Assembly: GCA_934133165.1 (NCBI GenBank)
Contig: CAKPAW010000002.1
Coordinates: forward strand, 124,001-188,000
Direction: 5' to 3'
Source: an uncultured Clostridia bacterium
GTDB taxonomy: Bacteria; Bacillota; Clostridia; TANB77; CAG-508
DNA: 64,000 nucleotides
The notes beneath the pieces are model-generated. The model was not told where the DNA came from. It worked only from the letters and a program-made list of their open reading frames with translations, and made no database searches. The position numbers were made by a program, and so were the translations under genes. Below, piece after piece: positions 9,601 to 20,349 of the stretch (positions are counted from its first letter, which is position 1; every line of letters starts with the position of its first letter).

Positions 9601-10731
9601 ACCTCGACAAAAGAACCCCATATTGTAAATGGACTTGAAGAAGGTAAAAAATATATTCTATATGAAGACTATGCACCAGATGGATATGTTATATCAAATA
9701 AAATAGAATTTACAGTAAATAAAGATAAAGTAAATCAAGAAATTAGAATGATTGATAAAGTTGTAACAATAACAAAAGAAAATATAACAGGAAAAGAAGT
9801 TGAAGGTGCAAAAATGAGGGTAGTAGATGAAGATGAAAACGAAATAGATAGTTGGACGTCAACAAAAGAACCTCATAAAGTAAATGGACTTGAAGAAGGA
9901 AAAAAATATATTCTATATGAAGATTATGCACCAGATGGATATGTTATATCAAATAAAATAGAATTTACAGTAAGCGAAGATAAAGAAACTCAAAAAATAA
10001 CAATGGTTGATAAAATTGTTGAAATTTCAAAGACAGATTTAGTAACAGGCGAAGAAGTTGAGGGAGCAGAACTGGAAGTTCAAGATAAAGAAACAGAAAA
10101 AATAATAGATAAATGGACTTCAACAAAAGAAGCTCATAAAGTAACAGGACTAGAAGAAAATAGAACTTATATTTTAAGGGAAAAAACTGCACCTTATGGT
10201 TATGAAACAACAGAAGAAATAGAATTTGTAGTATCTGAAAATAAAGAAACTCAAAAAATAGAAATGAAAGATATGCCAATTTTACAAAATATAAAATTAG
10301 TAAAAATTGATGCAAATACTAAAGAAAGTATCAAAGAAAAATTCACATTTGGATTATATGAAGATGAAGAATGTAAAGATTTAATTAAAGAGTATGAATC
10401 AAATAAAGAAGAAGGAACAATAATATTTGAAGATTTAAGATATGGAACTTTCTTTGTAAAAGAAATTAAAGCTCCAAATGGATATGTGATTTCTGATAAA
10501 GTTATTAAAATTGAAATTAATGATAAGGGTGTATTTATTGATGATGTAAAAGTTGAAGGAGAAAATTCTTTATATACTTTTGAATTTGAAAATGCACCTA
10601 TTGATACACCAAAAACAGGAGATGATAGTAAAACAACTATCTATGCTGGAGTATTAGGATTATCATTATTAACCTTAGTAGGTTTAGGAGTATACGAATA
10701 TAAAAGAAAAAAATTAGTAAATAAAAAATAA
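6619..10731 (+). CDS. Thioester-domain, SpaA-repeat surface adhesin with sortase signal
   Basis: 1370 residues. A signal peptide (about 1-29, ending FAASG) leads to a TQXA/thioester domain: Cys74 in FCAEHG and Gln139 in TQQYIW are the expected crosslinking pair. About ten SpaA/Cna-B-like beta domains follow, each with KLVKVD-type strands and an E-x-x-AP-x-GY closing motif. The end is TPKTGDD (an LPxTG variant), a hydrophobic helix and a basic tail. It probably stands on the cell wall and can bind covalently to host or neighbouring cells. Sortase B at 30531 is the likely partner. Confidence 0.9.
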   Translation: MQKSKLKRFIASILLMITMISSTTPIFAASGSGKYVGGQYDSGMYTTDNQGSKVGILIRKLINNRTGEKHTVFCAEHGIDFKTGVVYNGQYYTPTNSAMRKACKIAYLGWYKDQGDYVIDGGILAGDMIYVKQAYVFTQQYIWETLGQSNATFINTENQQAYENFKANINSQLDNFAKRPSFDATTITVQAGESKTITDINGVLANYPAIDRTTNGIRVVHTSGSNQMTITPDENISIENYTIADDEFKSWGMVKNETSDRDSMVYFEFSSGIQDQLYSMAYNDPITLRISLKIDLYGKLELQKLDTTGKLVDGAIYNVSSSNGYNNDVEVKNGKIVIEKLKKGTYTVKEKNAPAGYLLDKKAYNVEVKANEVSTQAIKNTEPTGSVKITKSDIVTGRDNRIDKTSHHGDATMNGATYVLTASEDIYNKSKSLKYFSKNDEIAIAKFNEYGKATISITAKNSNLNLKVENDYITGLPLGKYNWKETNAPIGYKLDTNIYNFEFEYKDQNTNVIKKEINVTEDVQRARFEIIKISSNDNTTANKIANAEFTVILSKYVDYYGSFEEAAKHLNEYAEDEYDILKTDGNGHATSKLLAYGIYEGRETKTPSDEIETVEPFYINIDKNSDGIIKEFVENDLPFTSYLKLVKVDKKTGKNVTFSNTTFSLSKLNENTKQWEKVKCKTGIFSHDKWKTDKNAIAYTETKLEAGTYKADEILTPNGFLELEEPVVFKINRSNKTLEFDEDYDAYITVTIANEQPTGKLNIDKSVVLNDNVDLSLVDTSDLSKIKFRLKAKENIIDYADGSVIYEKGKSVKEFNLSKDGKYTIENLPMGVYELEEIETLQGLVLNTTPIEVKFEKKDNTTKVYTKDIKIENKPTIFEFSKIDVTGDKELVGAELKVFDENKKIVDSWKSKETTHKIEGLEVGKTYTLEEKIAPNGFVKATSIQFKVESKTEIQKVTMIDKIVSVSKQNIAGDEIEGAKLRIENENSEIVDSWTSTKEPHIVNGLEEGKKYILYEDYAPDGYVISNKIEFTVNKDKVNQEIRMIDKVVTITKENITGKEVEGAKMRVVDEDENEIDSWTSTKEPHKVNGLEEGKKYILYEDYAPDGYVISNKIEFTVSEDKETQKITMVDKIVEISKTDLVTGEEVEGAELEVQDKETEKIIDKWTSTKEAHKVTGLEENRTYILREKTAPYGYETTEEIEFVVSENKETQKIEMKDMPILQNIKLVKIDANTKESIKEKFTFGLYEDEECKDLIKEYESNKEEGTIIFEDLRYGTFFVKEIKAPNGYVISDKVIKIEINDKGVFIDDVKVEGENSLYTFEFENAPIDTPKTGDDSKTTIYAGVLGLSLLTLVGLGVYEYKRKKLVNKK
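9592..9972 (+). repeat. Near-identical tandem repeat segments inside the adhesin gene
   Basis: 9592-9717 and 9847-9972 are 126-base segments differing at only a few positions. They encode the same DSWTSTKEPH...APDGYVISNK block. The units repeat every 255 bases. More diverged copies lie upstream (from about 9250) and downstream (to about 10260). Recent duplication or gene conversion would allow repeat-number change. Confidence 0.8.
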
Positions 10732-10737
10732 TATATG

Positions 10738-10757
10738 GGTGGCTAAAAAAAGCCACC
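10738..10757 (+). terminator. Hairpin after the adhesin gene
   Basis: GGTGGCT pairs with AGCCACC around a loop of six A. There is no proper T-run (TTAAATATTTT follows), so this may be an mRNA 3' end or processing element rather than a strong terminator. Confidence 0.45.
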
Positions 10758-10779
10758 TTAAATATTTTAGGAGGTAAAT

Positions 10780-10989
10780 ATGCCACAATATACTTTACAA
10801 CAAAGTGTAAAGACATTAGAAAAAATATTTGAGAATAATATAGATACAGAGCAAAAAATAAAAAATTTAAAATGGGAAAATTTAAAACAATTTAGCCCAG
10901 TAGAAAAAAGTTTTATTATGGATTTAAAAGAAGCAGTTGCTAAAAGAAAAATTATTGAGTTTTTAGCAGGAAAGGAAGATAAAGAGTAG
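10780..10989 (+). CDS. Small hypothetical element protein, 69 residues
   Basis: Site TAGGAGGTAAAT precedes the ATG. The protein is helical and charged with no recognised motif. With the next small gene it forms the short bridge between the adhesin and the giant helicase-methylase gene. Confidence 0.55.
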   Translation: MPQYTLQQSVKTLEKIFENNIDTEQKIKNLKWENLKQFSPVEKSFIMDLKEAVAKRKIIEFLAGKEDKE

Positions 10990-10996
10990 ATAAACA

Positions 10997-11305
10997 ATGA
11001 TTGAATATTATAAAAAACCAACAGTAAAATTTATCGTAAACAAAGGTAATTTTAATAAATTAATGGGAATATTAACATTCCAAGAAGAAAATATTATAAC
11101 TCAAGAGTGGAAAGAAAGTGCAACAAAATTAAAAGAATTATTATTAAGATATTCTTTACCACAAAAAGACGAAGAAGGAGAAATATCAATTATAGATATT
11201 GCATTATTCCAAAAGGAAGCAGCAGAGATGATTGTATTATTGCTTTCAGCATTAGATAGAGTACAAATTGATGAAGATTATACAAAATTAATGAAAAGAC
11301 AATAG
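10997..11305 (+). CDS. Hypothetical element protein, 102 residues
   Basis: It begins 7 bases after the previous stop. Mostly helical, with a hydrophobic C-terminal helix (AEMIVLLLSALDRV) that is probably amphipathic rather than transmembrane. No family recognised. It is followed after 17 bases by the giant helicase-methylase gene with its own GGAGG site. Confidence 0.55.
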   Translation: MIEYYKKPTVKFIVNKGNFNKLMGILTFQEENIITQEWKESATKLKELLLRYSLPQKDEEGEISIIDIALFQKEAAEMIVLLLSALDRVQIDEDYTKLMKRQ

Positions 11306-11322
11306 TTATAGGAGGTTGAGAG

Positions 11323-14300
11323 TTGGGAAAAATAAAGGAAACTAGGCAACTCTATAAAACTACTTTAAAAGAAATTTCAAGTTCACCGAGTAACTGGAGA
11401 ACTTTTTTAGATAGTAGTGCTTGGAATTTTAAATATGATTTTGATGATCAAGTTCTAATATTTGCACAAAGACCAGATGCAAGAGCTTGTGCAACAATGG
11501 ATGAATGGAATAGAAAATTAAAAAGATGGGTAAATAATAGGGCAGAAGCTATTTATGTGTATGACAAAAATCCTAATAGTGAATATCCATTTAAATTAGT
11601 ATTTGACTTATCCGATACTCATAATTATAATAATACTGAATATAAATTATGGAATATAAAACAAGAGTATGAAAAAGATATTATTGAAGATTTAGAAGCA
11701 AATTTTGGAGATATGGATTTAAAGGAAGATTTATCGAAAGCTATAATTAGTGCAAGTTATAACATGGTTGTAGATGATATTGAAGATTATCTAACGGATA
11801 TTATAAAAAATAAATCTAACACAATGTTAAATGATATATCAGATGATGAAATTAAAGATATATTAATAGGAATAACTTGGGCAAGTGTTAGTTATATGCT
11901 AATGATAAGATGTGGAATAAATGCTAGAGAAAACATTTCTGAAAATGAATTTGAATTTTTAAAATATTTTAATAGTCCAGAACTTTTTACAATATTAGGT
12001 GCAAGTGTTAGTGATATTGCAGAATCAGGTTTAAGAGAAATAGCAAAAACAGTTTCAACTCTACAAAAAAAGGAAAATTTAAAAAATCGTACATTTGCAA
12101 AAAATGAAAATGAGATATATTCTAATGATAATAATATAAATGAAGGAGGGGTTGAAAATGTTAGAGAAAATAGAGTACACGAAACAGGGAGATTACTTGA
12201 TACCAAATCTAACAATGAAAAAGGAGAAAATTCCAGCAGGGAAATATTCGATGATGAGGTACAATTACCTATTGAACCACAAGAATCACGAACTAACAAT
12301 ATTGGTAATGAACAACGAATTAAACAGTCATTTACAGGAAATACAAGACCAAGCGAGCAAGAGAGTGGAAATGCTAGTGGAAGAGATGGCAAAGAAGGAG
12401 AATATAACAGAAGAATTGAAAGCTCAAGATCAAATGAAATGGGTTGGCTTGATGAACAATATCAAGATGACAGCAGAGGAGATAGTAGCAACAGAACTGA
12501 TTTATCAATAGAAGAAAGTCAATTTAGAAGAACATTAACTGAAGAAGAAATGCGAAGTAAATTAGATTTTCTACAAGATGAATATGTAAGTGATATTTTA
12601 AATAATATAGATAATTTAAAAGTTACAAAAAAAGATATTAGAGAATTTTATCAAAATAATTTAATTGAAAATGATAGAGTTGAATTTATAAAAAAGGCAT
12701 TTGGAGATGCTTATACTGAAATTGTAGTAAATGATACAAGGTTAGGTTATAAAGCTTACGAAAATGTTTTACATCTTTGGAAAGATGGTTATTTGAATAG
12801 AACAGCAGAAGTTTATTATAAATGGAATTATATTGCAGAATATATTGAAGGACTTATAATGGTCAATGAATTTCATGATATGCACAAACCAGTAAAATCT
12901 TATGATGAACAAATGCAGTTATTACAAGTAGAAGCAATGAATGCTCCTACTTTTTCTTTTACTCAAGAAATAATTGATTATGAGCTAACAAGGGGTAGCA
13001 ATATACAAGAAAGTAAAATGAGAATATATAATCAATTTATCAATAGTCTATCAAGTGAAGAAAATATAAAATTTCTTAAAAATGAATATGGTTGGGGTGG
13101 TGGCAGTACAATTCATATTGGAACAAGAATAGGTTATCAATATGATGGAAAAGGAATTACTTTAACCAGAGAAAAAAGAGAAAATGAAGAAACTACTATA
13201 ATAACTTGGAATGTAGCAGAAAAAAGAATTAAAGAATTAATAAAATTAGATAAATATTTAAATTCAAAGGAAAAGGAAGAATATTCAAATTGGCTAAAAC
13301 AAAAAGAAATTGATAGGGAATTACAGGGAAGTAAGAAAAAACTATTAGAAGAAAGTAAAAAACAAAAAGAAGATGCCGAACAACAATTAGCAGAAAGATT
13401 ATATAAATTTGTTAAGGACTTTGATTTTTATAACTATGTTGATAATACAGAAATGTATCGTTCAGAAGAAGATAATATAAATATTATAAAAGCTGATATA
13501 AATGATACAAATAATGTAAAAGATTATATAAAAGAATTAAAAGAAATAATAGATGATAGTAGATTATCTAATGAAGATTTAAAAGAAGTTCAAGAATTAG
13601 TTTATATATTAGAACAAAGAGTACCAAAATATAAATATCATTTAGGAGATACTATTTATATAGGTTCAGATGAATATGAATTTGCTGGGATTAATAATGG
13701 GATAGTAAAATTATATGATGTTAAATTTCCATTATTTAATAAAGAAATGCCTTTTGAAGAATTTGAAAGAAAGGTACAAGAAAACTATGCAAATGAACAT
13801 TTAATTGTAAAAGATAAACAAATTCAACATATAGAAACTGCAAAACAAAACAATGAAGAAAAATATCAAGATGATGTTGTTGAACAAGAGAAACATGAAA
13901 AAACAAAGCAAATAGAAAATAATATTGAAAAATTAGATATAGAAATAAAAAAGCAGGTAAAACCTAAAAGAACAAAAATCCAAGATTATGTTTTGCATTC
14001 AGAAATACCAATAAATGAAAGAAATAATTTTAAAATTAATAATGAGAATTTAGGAGTAGGAACGCCAAGAGAAAAATTCGCAAAAAATGTAGCAGCAATT
14101 CAAGTCCTAAAAAAGTGTGAAAATGAAAATAGATATGCAACACTAGAAGAACAAGAAATTTTGTCGAATTATGTTGGTTGGGGAGGATTACAGCAAGCAT
14201 TTGATGAAAAAGATAGTAGTTGGACAAATGAATATAGAATTTTAAAAGAATTATTAACAGAAGATGAGTATAAAAGTGCAAGAGAATCAACATTGACAGC

Positions 14301-17300
14301 ATTTTATACTCCACCAGTAGTAATTAATTCAATTTATGAAGTTCTACAAAATATGGGACTAAAAGAAGCAAATGTATTAGAACCAGCCTGTGGAACTGGT
14401 AATTTTTTAGGACTGTTACCTAAAGAACTTTCAAATTGTAAAATTTATGGTGTTGAGAAAGATAGTATATCAGGAAGAATTGCACAACAACTATATCAAA
14501 AATCTACAATAGCTATAAGTGGATATGAAAAAGTAGATATGCCAGATAGTTTTTTTGATGTTGCAATTGGAAATGTACCTTTTGGAGATATATCTATAAA
14601 TGATAGAAAGTATAATAAAAATCATTTTCTTATTCATGATTATTTTTTTGCAAAAACAATAGATAAAGTACGACCACGGAGGAATTGTTGCTTTTGTTAC
14701 ATCAAAAGGAACAATGGATAAGAAGAGTCCAGATGTAAGAAAATATATTGCTCAAAGAGCTGACCTTTTGGGAGCAATAAGATTACCCAATAACACATTT
14801 TCAAAGAACGCAGGAACAGAGGTAACATCTGATATTCTTTTCTTTCAAAAAAGAGAAAATATGACAGATATTATGCCAGATTGGGTATATTTAGATGAAA
14901 ATCAAGATGGAATAATAATGAATAAATATTTTGTTGATAATCCAGATATGATTTTAGGTCAGATGCAAATGGTAAGTGGTAGATTTGGAAATGTAGCAGA
15001 ATGCAAAGCATTTGATGGAATAGATTTAAAAACATTATTAAGTGAAGCAGTAGACAAAATAAATGGAGAAATAACGGAATATACAGTTGGAGATATTGAA
15101 GAAAATGAACAAGTAGCAATACCAGCAGATCCTAATGTGAAAAATTATTCTTATGCTTTAATAGATGGAAAAGTATATTTTAGAGAAAACAGCTTAATGA
15201 TGGAACAAGATTTACCAATTACTACAATGAGTAGAATAAAAGGTATGATAGATCTTCGTGATGCAACTTATGATTTAATTGATTTACAAACTGAAAATTA
15301 TCCTGATGAAAATATAAAAGTAGCTCAAAATAAATTAAATAGGCTATATGATGAATATGTAAAAAAATATGGAAGAATAAATAGTAGAGGAAATAAACTA
15401 GCCTTTGAAGCAGATAGTAGTTATTATTTATTGTGTTCATTAGAAGTAATGGATGATGGAAAGTTTAAGAGAAAAGCAGATATGTTCTCAAAAAGAACAA
15501 TAAACGCATACAAGGAAATTACAAATGTTGATACAGCAAATGAAGCACTTATTGTTTCATTATCAGAAAAGGCAAAAGTTGATTTAGAGTATATGTCAAA
15601 ACTTACAGCTAAAAGTCAAGATGAAATAATAAAAGAATTAGAAGGCATAATTTATAAAGTTCCAATGGAAGATAATAAGTATGTTACAGCAGATGAATAT
15701 CTTTCTGGCAATATAAGAGAAAAATTAAAATTAGCAGAAGCGTTGGTAGAAACACATCCAGAATTTAAAATTAATATTGAAGGATTAAAAAAAGTTATGC
15801 CTGAAGATATTAAAGCAAGTGATATAGGTGTAAAGTTAGGTTCTACTTGGATACCACAAGAAATAATTAATGAGTTTATGTATCAATTATTAAATACTGG
15901 AAGTTATGAACAAGGAAAAATAAAAGCTAATTACAGCAGTTTTACTGGAGCATGGTATATATCATGTAAAAGTTATGATTATGGAAATGTAAAAGCATAT
16001 AATGCTTATGGAACTTCAAGAATAAATGCGTACGAAATAATAGAAAAAACACTAAATTTAAAAGATGTTAAAATCTATGATACAAAAACGGATATAGATG
16101 GAAATAAAATAAGGGAGTTTAATGGTAAAGAAACAGCTATTGCACAGGCAAAACAAGAACAAATAAAACAAGCATTTACAGATTGGATTTTCAAAGATCA
16201 AGAAAGAAGAGAAAAGTTAGTTAGATTATATAATGATACTTTTAATAGTGTTAGACCAAGAACTTATGATGGAAGTCATTTGAAATTTGCAGGAATGAGT
16301 CCAGAAATAACATTGAGAAAACATCAGGAGAATGCAATAGCTCATATATTGTATGGTAAAAATACTCTTTTAGCACATGAAGTAGGAGCTGGTAAAACTT
16401 TTGAAATGGTAGCAGGTGCTATGGAAAGTAAAAGACTTGGACTATGTAACAAGTCTATTTTTGTTGTTCCAAACCACATCATTGAACAGTTTGGAAGTGA
16501 ATTTTTACAACTATATCCATCAGCAAACATTTTAGTTGCTACAAAAAAAGACTTTGCTACAGCAAATCGTAAAAAGTTTTGCAGTAGAATTGCGACAGGG
16601 GATTACGATGCGATTATAATTGGACATAGTCAATTTGAAAGAATACCAATGTCTTATGAAAGACAACAAGTATTAATTGATAATCAAATTAGAACAATTA
16701 TAAATGGGATTGAAGAAGCTAAAAGGAATAATGCAGAGAACTTTACTATTAAGCAAATGGAAAAAACAAGAAGAGGTTTAGAAAATAAATTAGAAAAGCT
16801 AAAAGCAGACCATAGAAAAGATAATGTAATTAATTTTGAGCAACTTGGAATTGACAAGATGTTTGTAGATGAAGCTCATAATTATAAGAATTTGTTTTTA
16901 TATACAAAAATGACAAATGTTGGTGGAATTACACAAACGGATGCACAAAAAAGTAGTGATATGTTTATGAAATGTCGATATTTAGATGAAATTACAGGTG
17001 GAAAGGGAGTTGTGTTTGCAACAGGTACACCAGTAAGTAATTCTATGGTTGAACTATATACAATGCAGAGATATTTACAATATGATGAATTGGAAAGAAT
17101 GCACTTGGAAAACTTTGATAACTGGGCATCTACATTTGGAGAAACAGTAACAGCAATGGAACTTTCACCAGATGGAACGAGTTATAGAAGTAAGACTAGG
17201 TTTTCACAATTTCATAATTTACCAGAACTGATGAGTATGTTTAGAGAAACAGCAGATATTCAAACAGCAGACACTTTAAATCTTCCGACACCTGAAGTTA

Positions 17301-18811
17301 TAACACACAATGTTTTAGTGCAACCGAGTGAAATTCAAAAAGAAATGGTTTCTAAACTTGCAGAAAGAGCAGAAGATATAAGAAAAGGAAATATAGATCC
17401 TAAAAAAGATAATATGCTTAAAATAACAAATGAAGGTAGGCAATTGGCTTTAGACCAAAGACTGATGAATGATATGATAGAAGATAATGAAAATAGTAAA
17501 GTATCTACTTGTGCTAATAATATTTATAAGCTATGGGAACAAAACAAAGAAGAAAAATTAACACAGTTGGTATTTTGCGATTTATCTACACCAAAAAGAT
17601 TTGAAGAAAAATTTGATGAAGATGGAAATTATGTTTTTACAGATGTTTATAATGATTTGAGAAGAAAATTAGTATTAAAAGGCATACCAAGAGAAGAAGT
17701 TGCTTTTATACATGAAGCTGATAATGAAAGTAAAAAGAAGGAACTATTTGCTAAAGTAAGAAAAGGCGAAGTTAGAGTTTTAATTGGTAGTACAAGTAAA
17801 ATGGGAGCAGGAACAAATGTGCAAGATAGAATAATTGCTCTGCATCATTTAGATACTCCGTATAGACCAGCAGATTTAACTCAGAGAAATGGTAGAGGTG
17901 TAAGGCAAGGAAATAGAAACAAATCAGTGCATATATTTACTTATGTTACAGAAAGAACCTTTGATGCTTATTTATTTCAAATGCTAGAAAGAAAACAAAA
18001 ATTTATTTCACAAATAATGACCTCAAAGACTCCAGACAGATCAATGGAAGATATTGATGATAAAGCATTAAGTTATGGAGAGATTAAAGCATTAGCTACT
18101 GGAAATAAAGTAATATTAGAAAAGACACAATTGGAGTCTGACTTATCTAAATTAAAGATTATTAAACAAAGTTATTTAAGCCAAATTTACGATTTACAGG
18201 ACAAGGTGGCAAAAGATTATCCTAATAAAATAAAAGAGCTTGAAACTCAAAAAGAAGCTTATGAAAATGATGTTAAGCAAGTAGAAAATAATACAATCAA
18301 TAATTCGGAAGGCTTTTCTAAAATGATTATAAAAGGTGTAGAATATGCTGATAAAGAACAGGCAGGAAAAGCATTATTAGAAGCTTGTAAAAACAAATCT
18401 AAAGCTGATGAAGAACTAATTGGAGAGTACAGAGGATTTAAAATGCTATTATCTTTTGATACACTTCAAAAACAATTTAATATGACTTTAAAAAATGAAT
18501 ATAGTTATCATACAGCACTTGGAACAGATGTCTTTGGTAATATAACTAGATTAAATAATACATTAGAGGGTATAGAAGGAAACATTAAATATGCTGTAAA
18601 TGATATAGAATTTATAAAAAGACAAATTGTAAATGCTAAAATAGAATTAGATAAACCATTTGAAAAAGAAAACGAAATCAAAGAAAAAACAAAAAGACTA
18701 CAAGAAATAAATATTGAGCTTGGAATAGATGAAAACGATAAGCAAGTTATGGATGAGCCAGAAAATGATGAACTGGAAAAAGAAAATAAAGAGAAAAATT
18801 TAGAAAGATAA
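11323..18811 (+). CDS. Giant N6-DNA-methylase/SNF2 helicase protein (+1 frameshift at CGG 14677-14679)
   Basis: With the C of CGG 14677 skipped, the frame is 2495 residues, the size of the LtrC-like proteins of Tn1549/CTn elements. Order: YodL/DUF3849-type N-terminal region; a polar linker (about 250-410); an N6-adenine methylase core with the EPACGTGNFLG SAM loop near residue 1025 and GNVPFGD as the NPPF box; then SNF2 helicase motifs HEVGAGKTFE, VDEAHNYKN and QRNGRGVRQGN. The break falls in the conserved RPGGIVAFVTSKGTMDK stretch and is cured only by the shift. Start TTG 11323 has GGAGG. Probable roles are element protection and DNA processing. tnpV is nested in another frame. Confidence 0.88.
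12158..12511 (+). CDS. tnpV: TnpV-like protein nested in another frame of the giant gene
   Basis: 117 residues read in the +1 frame inside the polar linker of the helicase-methylase. ATG 12158 has a near-perfect site, AAGGAGGGG, 7 bases upstream. The protein has the TnpV family pattern: a QGDYLIPNL opening, an R-x-x-YL-x-x-H middle and a strongly conserved end (ITEELKAQDQMKWVGLMNNI...AEEIV). TnpV proteins accompany clostridial mobile elements; their role is unknown. Both frames carry family-like sequence, so this seems a true overlapping gene pair. Confidence 0.7.
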   Translation: MLEKIEYTKQGDYLIPNLTMKKEKIPAGKYSMMRYNYLLNHKNHELTILVMNNELNSHLQEIQDQASKRVEMLVEEMAKKENITEELKAQDQMKWVGLMNNIKMTAEEIVATELIYQ

Positions 18812-18838
18812 TACAGATAACAGCTGTATTATTTTTTT
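18810..18838 (+). terminator. Rho-independent terminator
   Basis: AATACAG (18810-18816) pairs with CTGTATT (18824-18830), then seven T. It overlaps the stop codon of the giant gene. Confidence 0.75.
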
Positions 18839-18856
18839 GTTTTAGGAGGTGTTTTA

Positions 18857-19837
18857 TTGCCATATATACCACCAGAAATAGTAGAAAAAGCAAAAGAAAT
18901 GGATGTTTTAACTTATTTACAAAACTATGAACCAAACGAATTAGTTAAAGTTGGAAATGGAACTTACAGCACAAAAACACACGATAGTATAAGAATTAGT
19001 AATGGATTATGGAATTGGTTTTCAAGAGGTGTTGGAGGAAAAAATGCAGTTTCTTACTTAATGAAAGTTAAGAATTATTCTTTTTTGGATGCTATACAAA
19101 CAATTATAGGTAATGTAAGTGTTAAACAGCCTGTAATTTATAGAGAAGAAAAGAAAGAAAAAACAGAATTTGTTTTGCCATTAAAATCAATTAATTCAGA
19201 AAGGGCAAAGAGATATTTAGTAAAAAGAGGAATTGATTTAGAGATAATTAATGAGTGTATAAATAGTGGATTAATTTATGAAAGTGAGCCAAATCATAAT
19301 GTTGTTTTTCTTGGTACAGATGAAGAAAAAAAGTATAAATATGCTTTCTTTAGAGGAACAAATGATACAAGATTTATGGGAGAATCGAAAGGAAGTGATA
19401 AGGCATACACATTTAGATTACTTTCAAATAATGAAAGTGAGAGAGTTCATTTATTTGAAAGTGCAATAGATTTATTATCTTATGCAACGCTATTAAAAAT
19501 GAAAAATATTGATTGGAAAAATGAAAATATGATTTCACTGGGTGGAGTAAATAAACCATCAGAAGAACAAGAAGTTAATGATAAGATTCCAATAGCAATT
19601 ATAAAATTTTTAGAAAATAATTCTAATATAAAGCAAATATATTTGCATTTTGATAATGATGAAATTGGAGAAAAAGCAAGCAAAGCACTTATGGAAAAAT
19701 TGTCTAATAAATATGAAGTGATAGATAATCGACCACCAGTAGGTAAAGATTGTAATGATTATTTAAAATATGTTTTAGATTTTCAAAACATAAATAGGCA
19801 AGCAAATAATAAAAGAATTTATGAAAAAGTAAGATAA
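18857..19837 (+). CDS. DUF3991/toprim-domain protein
   Basis: 326 residues, start TTG 18857 behind TAGGAGGTG. The N-terminal part resembles the zinc-finger-like, primase-associated region of DUF3991 (GLWNWFSRGVGGKNAVSYLM). The C-terminal part is a toprim fold: the acidic residue in VHLFESAIDLLS and the DxD-type IYLHFDNDEIGEKAS. Such proteins are standard between the helicase-methylase and mobilisation genes of Tn1549-like elements and probably act in DNA processing during transfer. Confidence 0.8.
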   Translation: MPYIPPEIVEKAKEMDVLTYLQNYEPNELVKVGNGTYSTKTHDSIRISNGLWNWFSRGVGGKNAVSYLMKVKNYSFLDAIQTIIGNVSVKQPVIYREEKKEKTEFVLPLKSINSERAKRYLVKRGIDLEIINECINSGLIYESEPNHNVVFLGTDEEKKYKYAFFRGTNDTRFMGESKGSDKAYTFRLLSNNESERVHLFESAIDLLSYATLLKMKNIDWKNENMISLGGVNKPSEEQEVNDKIPIAIIKFLENNSNIKQIYLHFDNDEIGEKASKALMEKLSNKYEVIDNRPPVGKDCNDYLKYVLDFQNINRQANNKRIYEKVR

Positions 19838-19858
19838 AATTTGGAGGAAAAAATTAGA

Positions 19859-20203
19859 ATGAACAAATATAAAATTGAATTTAAACAAATATTTAATAGA
19901 TTAGTAACAATATATGCAGAAGATGAAGAACAAGCAATGAAGGTAGTTGAACAAACTTATTTAAAAACAGATTTGCTAGATGATAATGAAAAAGATTTAG
20001 TGGGAATTGAAGCTAAAATCTTAGAAAAAAATGGAGAAAAAGTTGATAGAAAAGAAGAAATACCAGAAAATTTTGAAAACTTTTTAGATGAAAATGATAT
20101 TGAATATCTTGAAGGTTTAACAAATGAGATTGAAGAAAATTTAGGAGAAATTAAAGAAGTTTTAGGAGCAAACATGATTGAAGATTGTGCTTACAATAAT
20201 TAA
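19859..20203 (+). CDS. DpnD/PcfM-like protein
   Basis: 114 residues from ATG 19859, chosen because TTGGAGG lies about 13 bases before it; an in-frame TTG at 19841 overlaps that site. The N-terminal strand-helix pattern (KYKIEFKQIFNRLVTIYAEDEEQA) is typical of DpnD/PcfM-type proteins. The C-terminus is acidic. Function unknown; it usually neighbours the toprim and mobilisation genes. Confidence 0.6.
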   Translation: MNKYKIEFKQIFNRLVTIYAEDEEQAMKVVEQTYLKTDLLDDNEKDLVGIEAKILEKNGEKVDRKEEIPENFENFLDENDIEYLEGLTNEIEENLGEIKEVLGANMIEDCAYNN

Positions 20204-20254
20204 ATAGAAAGATATTCTTATTTTAGGAAAATATAAAAATTTAAAAATCTTGTC

Positions 20255-20325
20255 CTAGCAAGCACTGCATTTGTACTCCCGCACAAATACAAATTATGGG
20301 GAAACCCCAATCCCCATAAAAATGA
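20255..20325 (+). other. Candidate origin of transfer (oriT)
   Basis: The gap before mobC holds an inverted repeat ATTTGT/ACAAAT (20269-20274, 20283-20288) around ACTCCCGC, then ATGGGG/CCCCAT (20296-20301, 20312-20317) with nested GGGG-AAA-CCCC. This is a local GC island in very AT-rich DNA, directly upstream of mobC and the relaxase, where oriT lies in MOB-P type systems. The nick site is not identified. Confidence 0.55.
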
Positions 20326-20349
20326 TATTAAGAAGGAAAGGAAATTTTA

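Noticed and set aside
10738..10757. Strong terminator after the adhesin
   Set aside because: The stem is good but no T-run follows, so it is listed only with low confidence.
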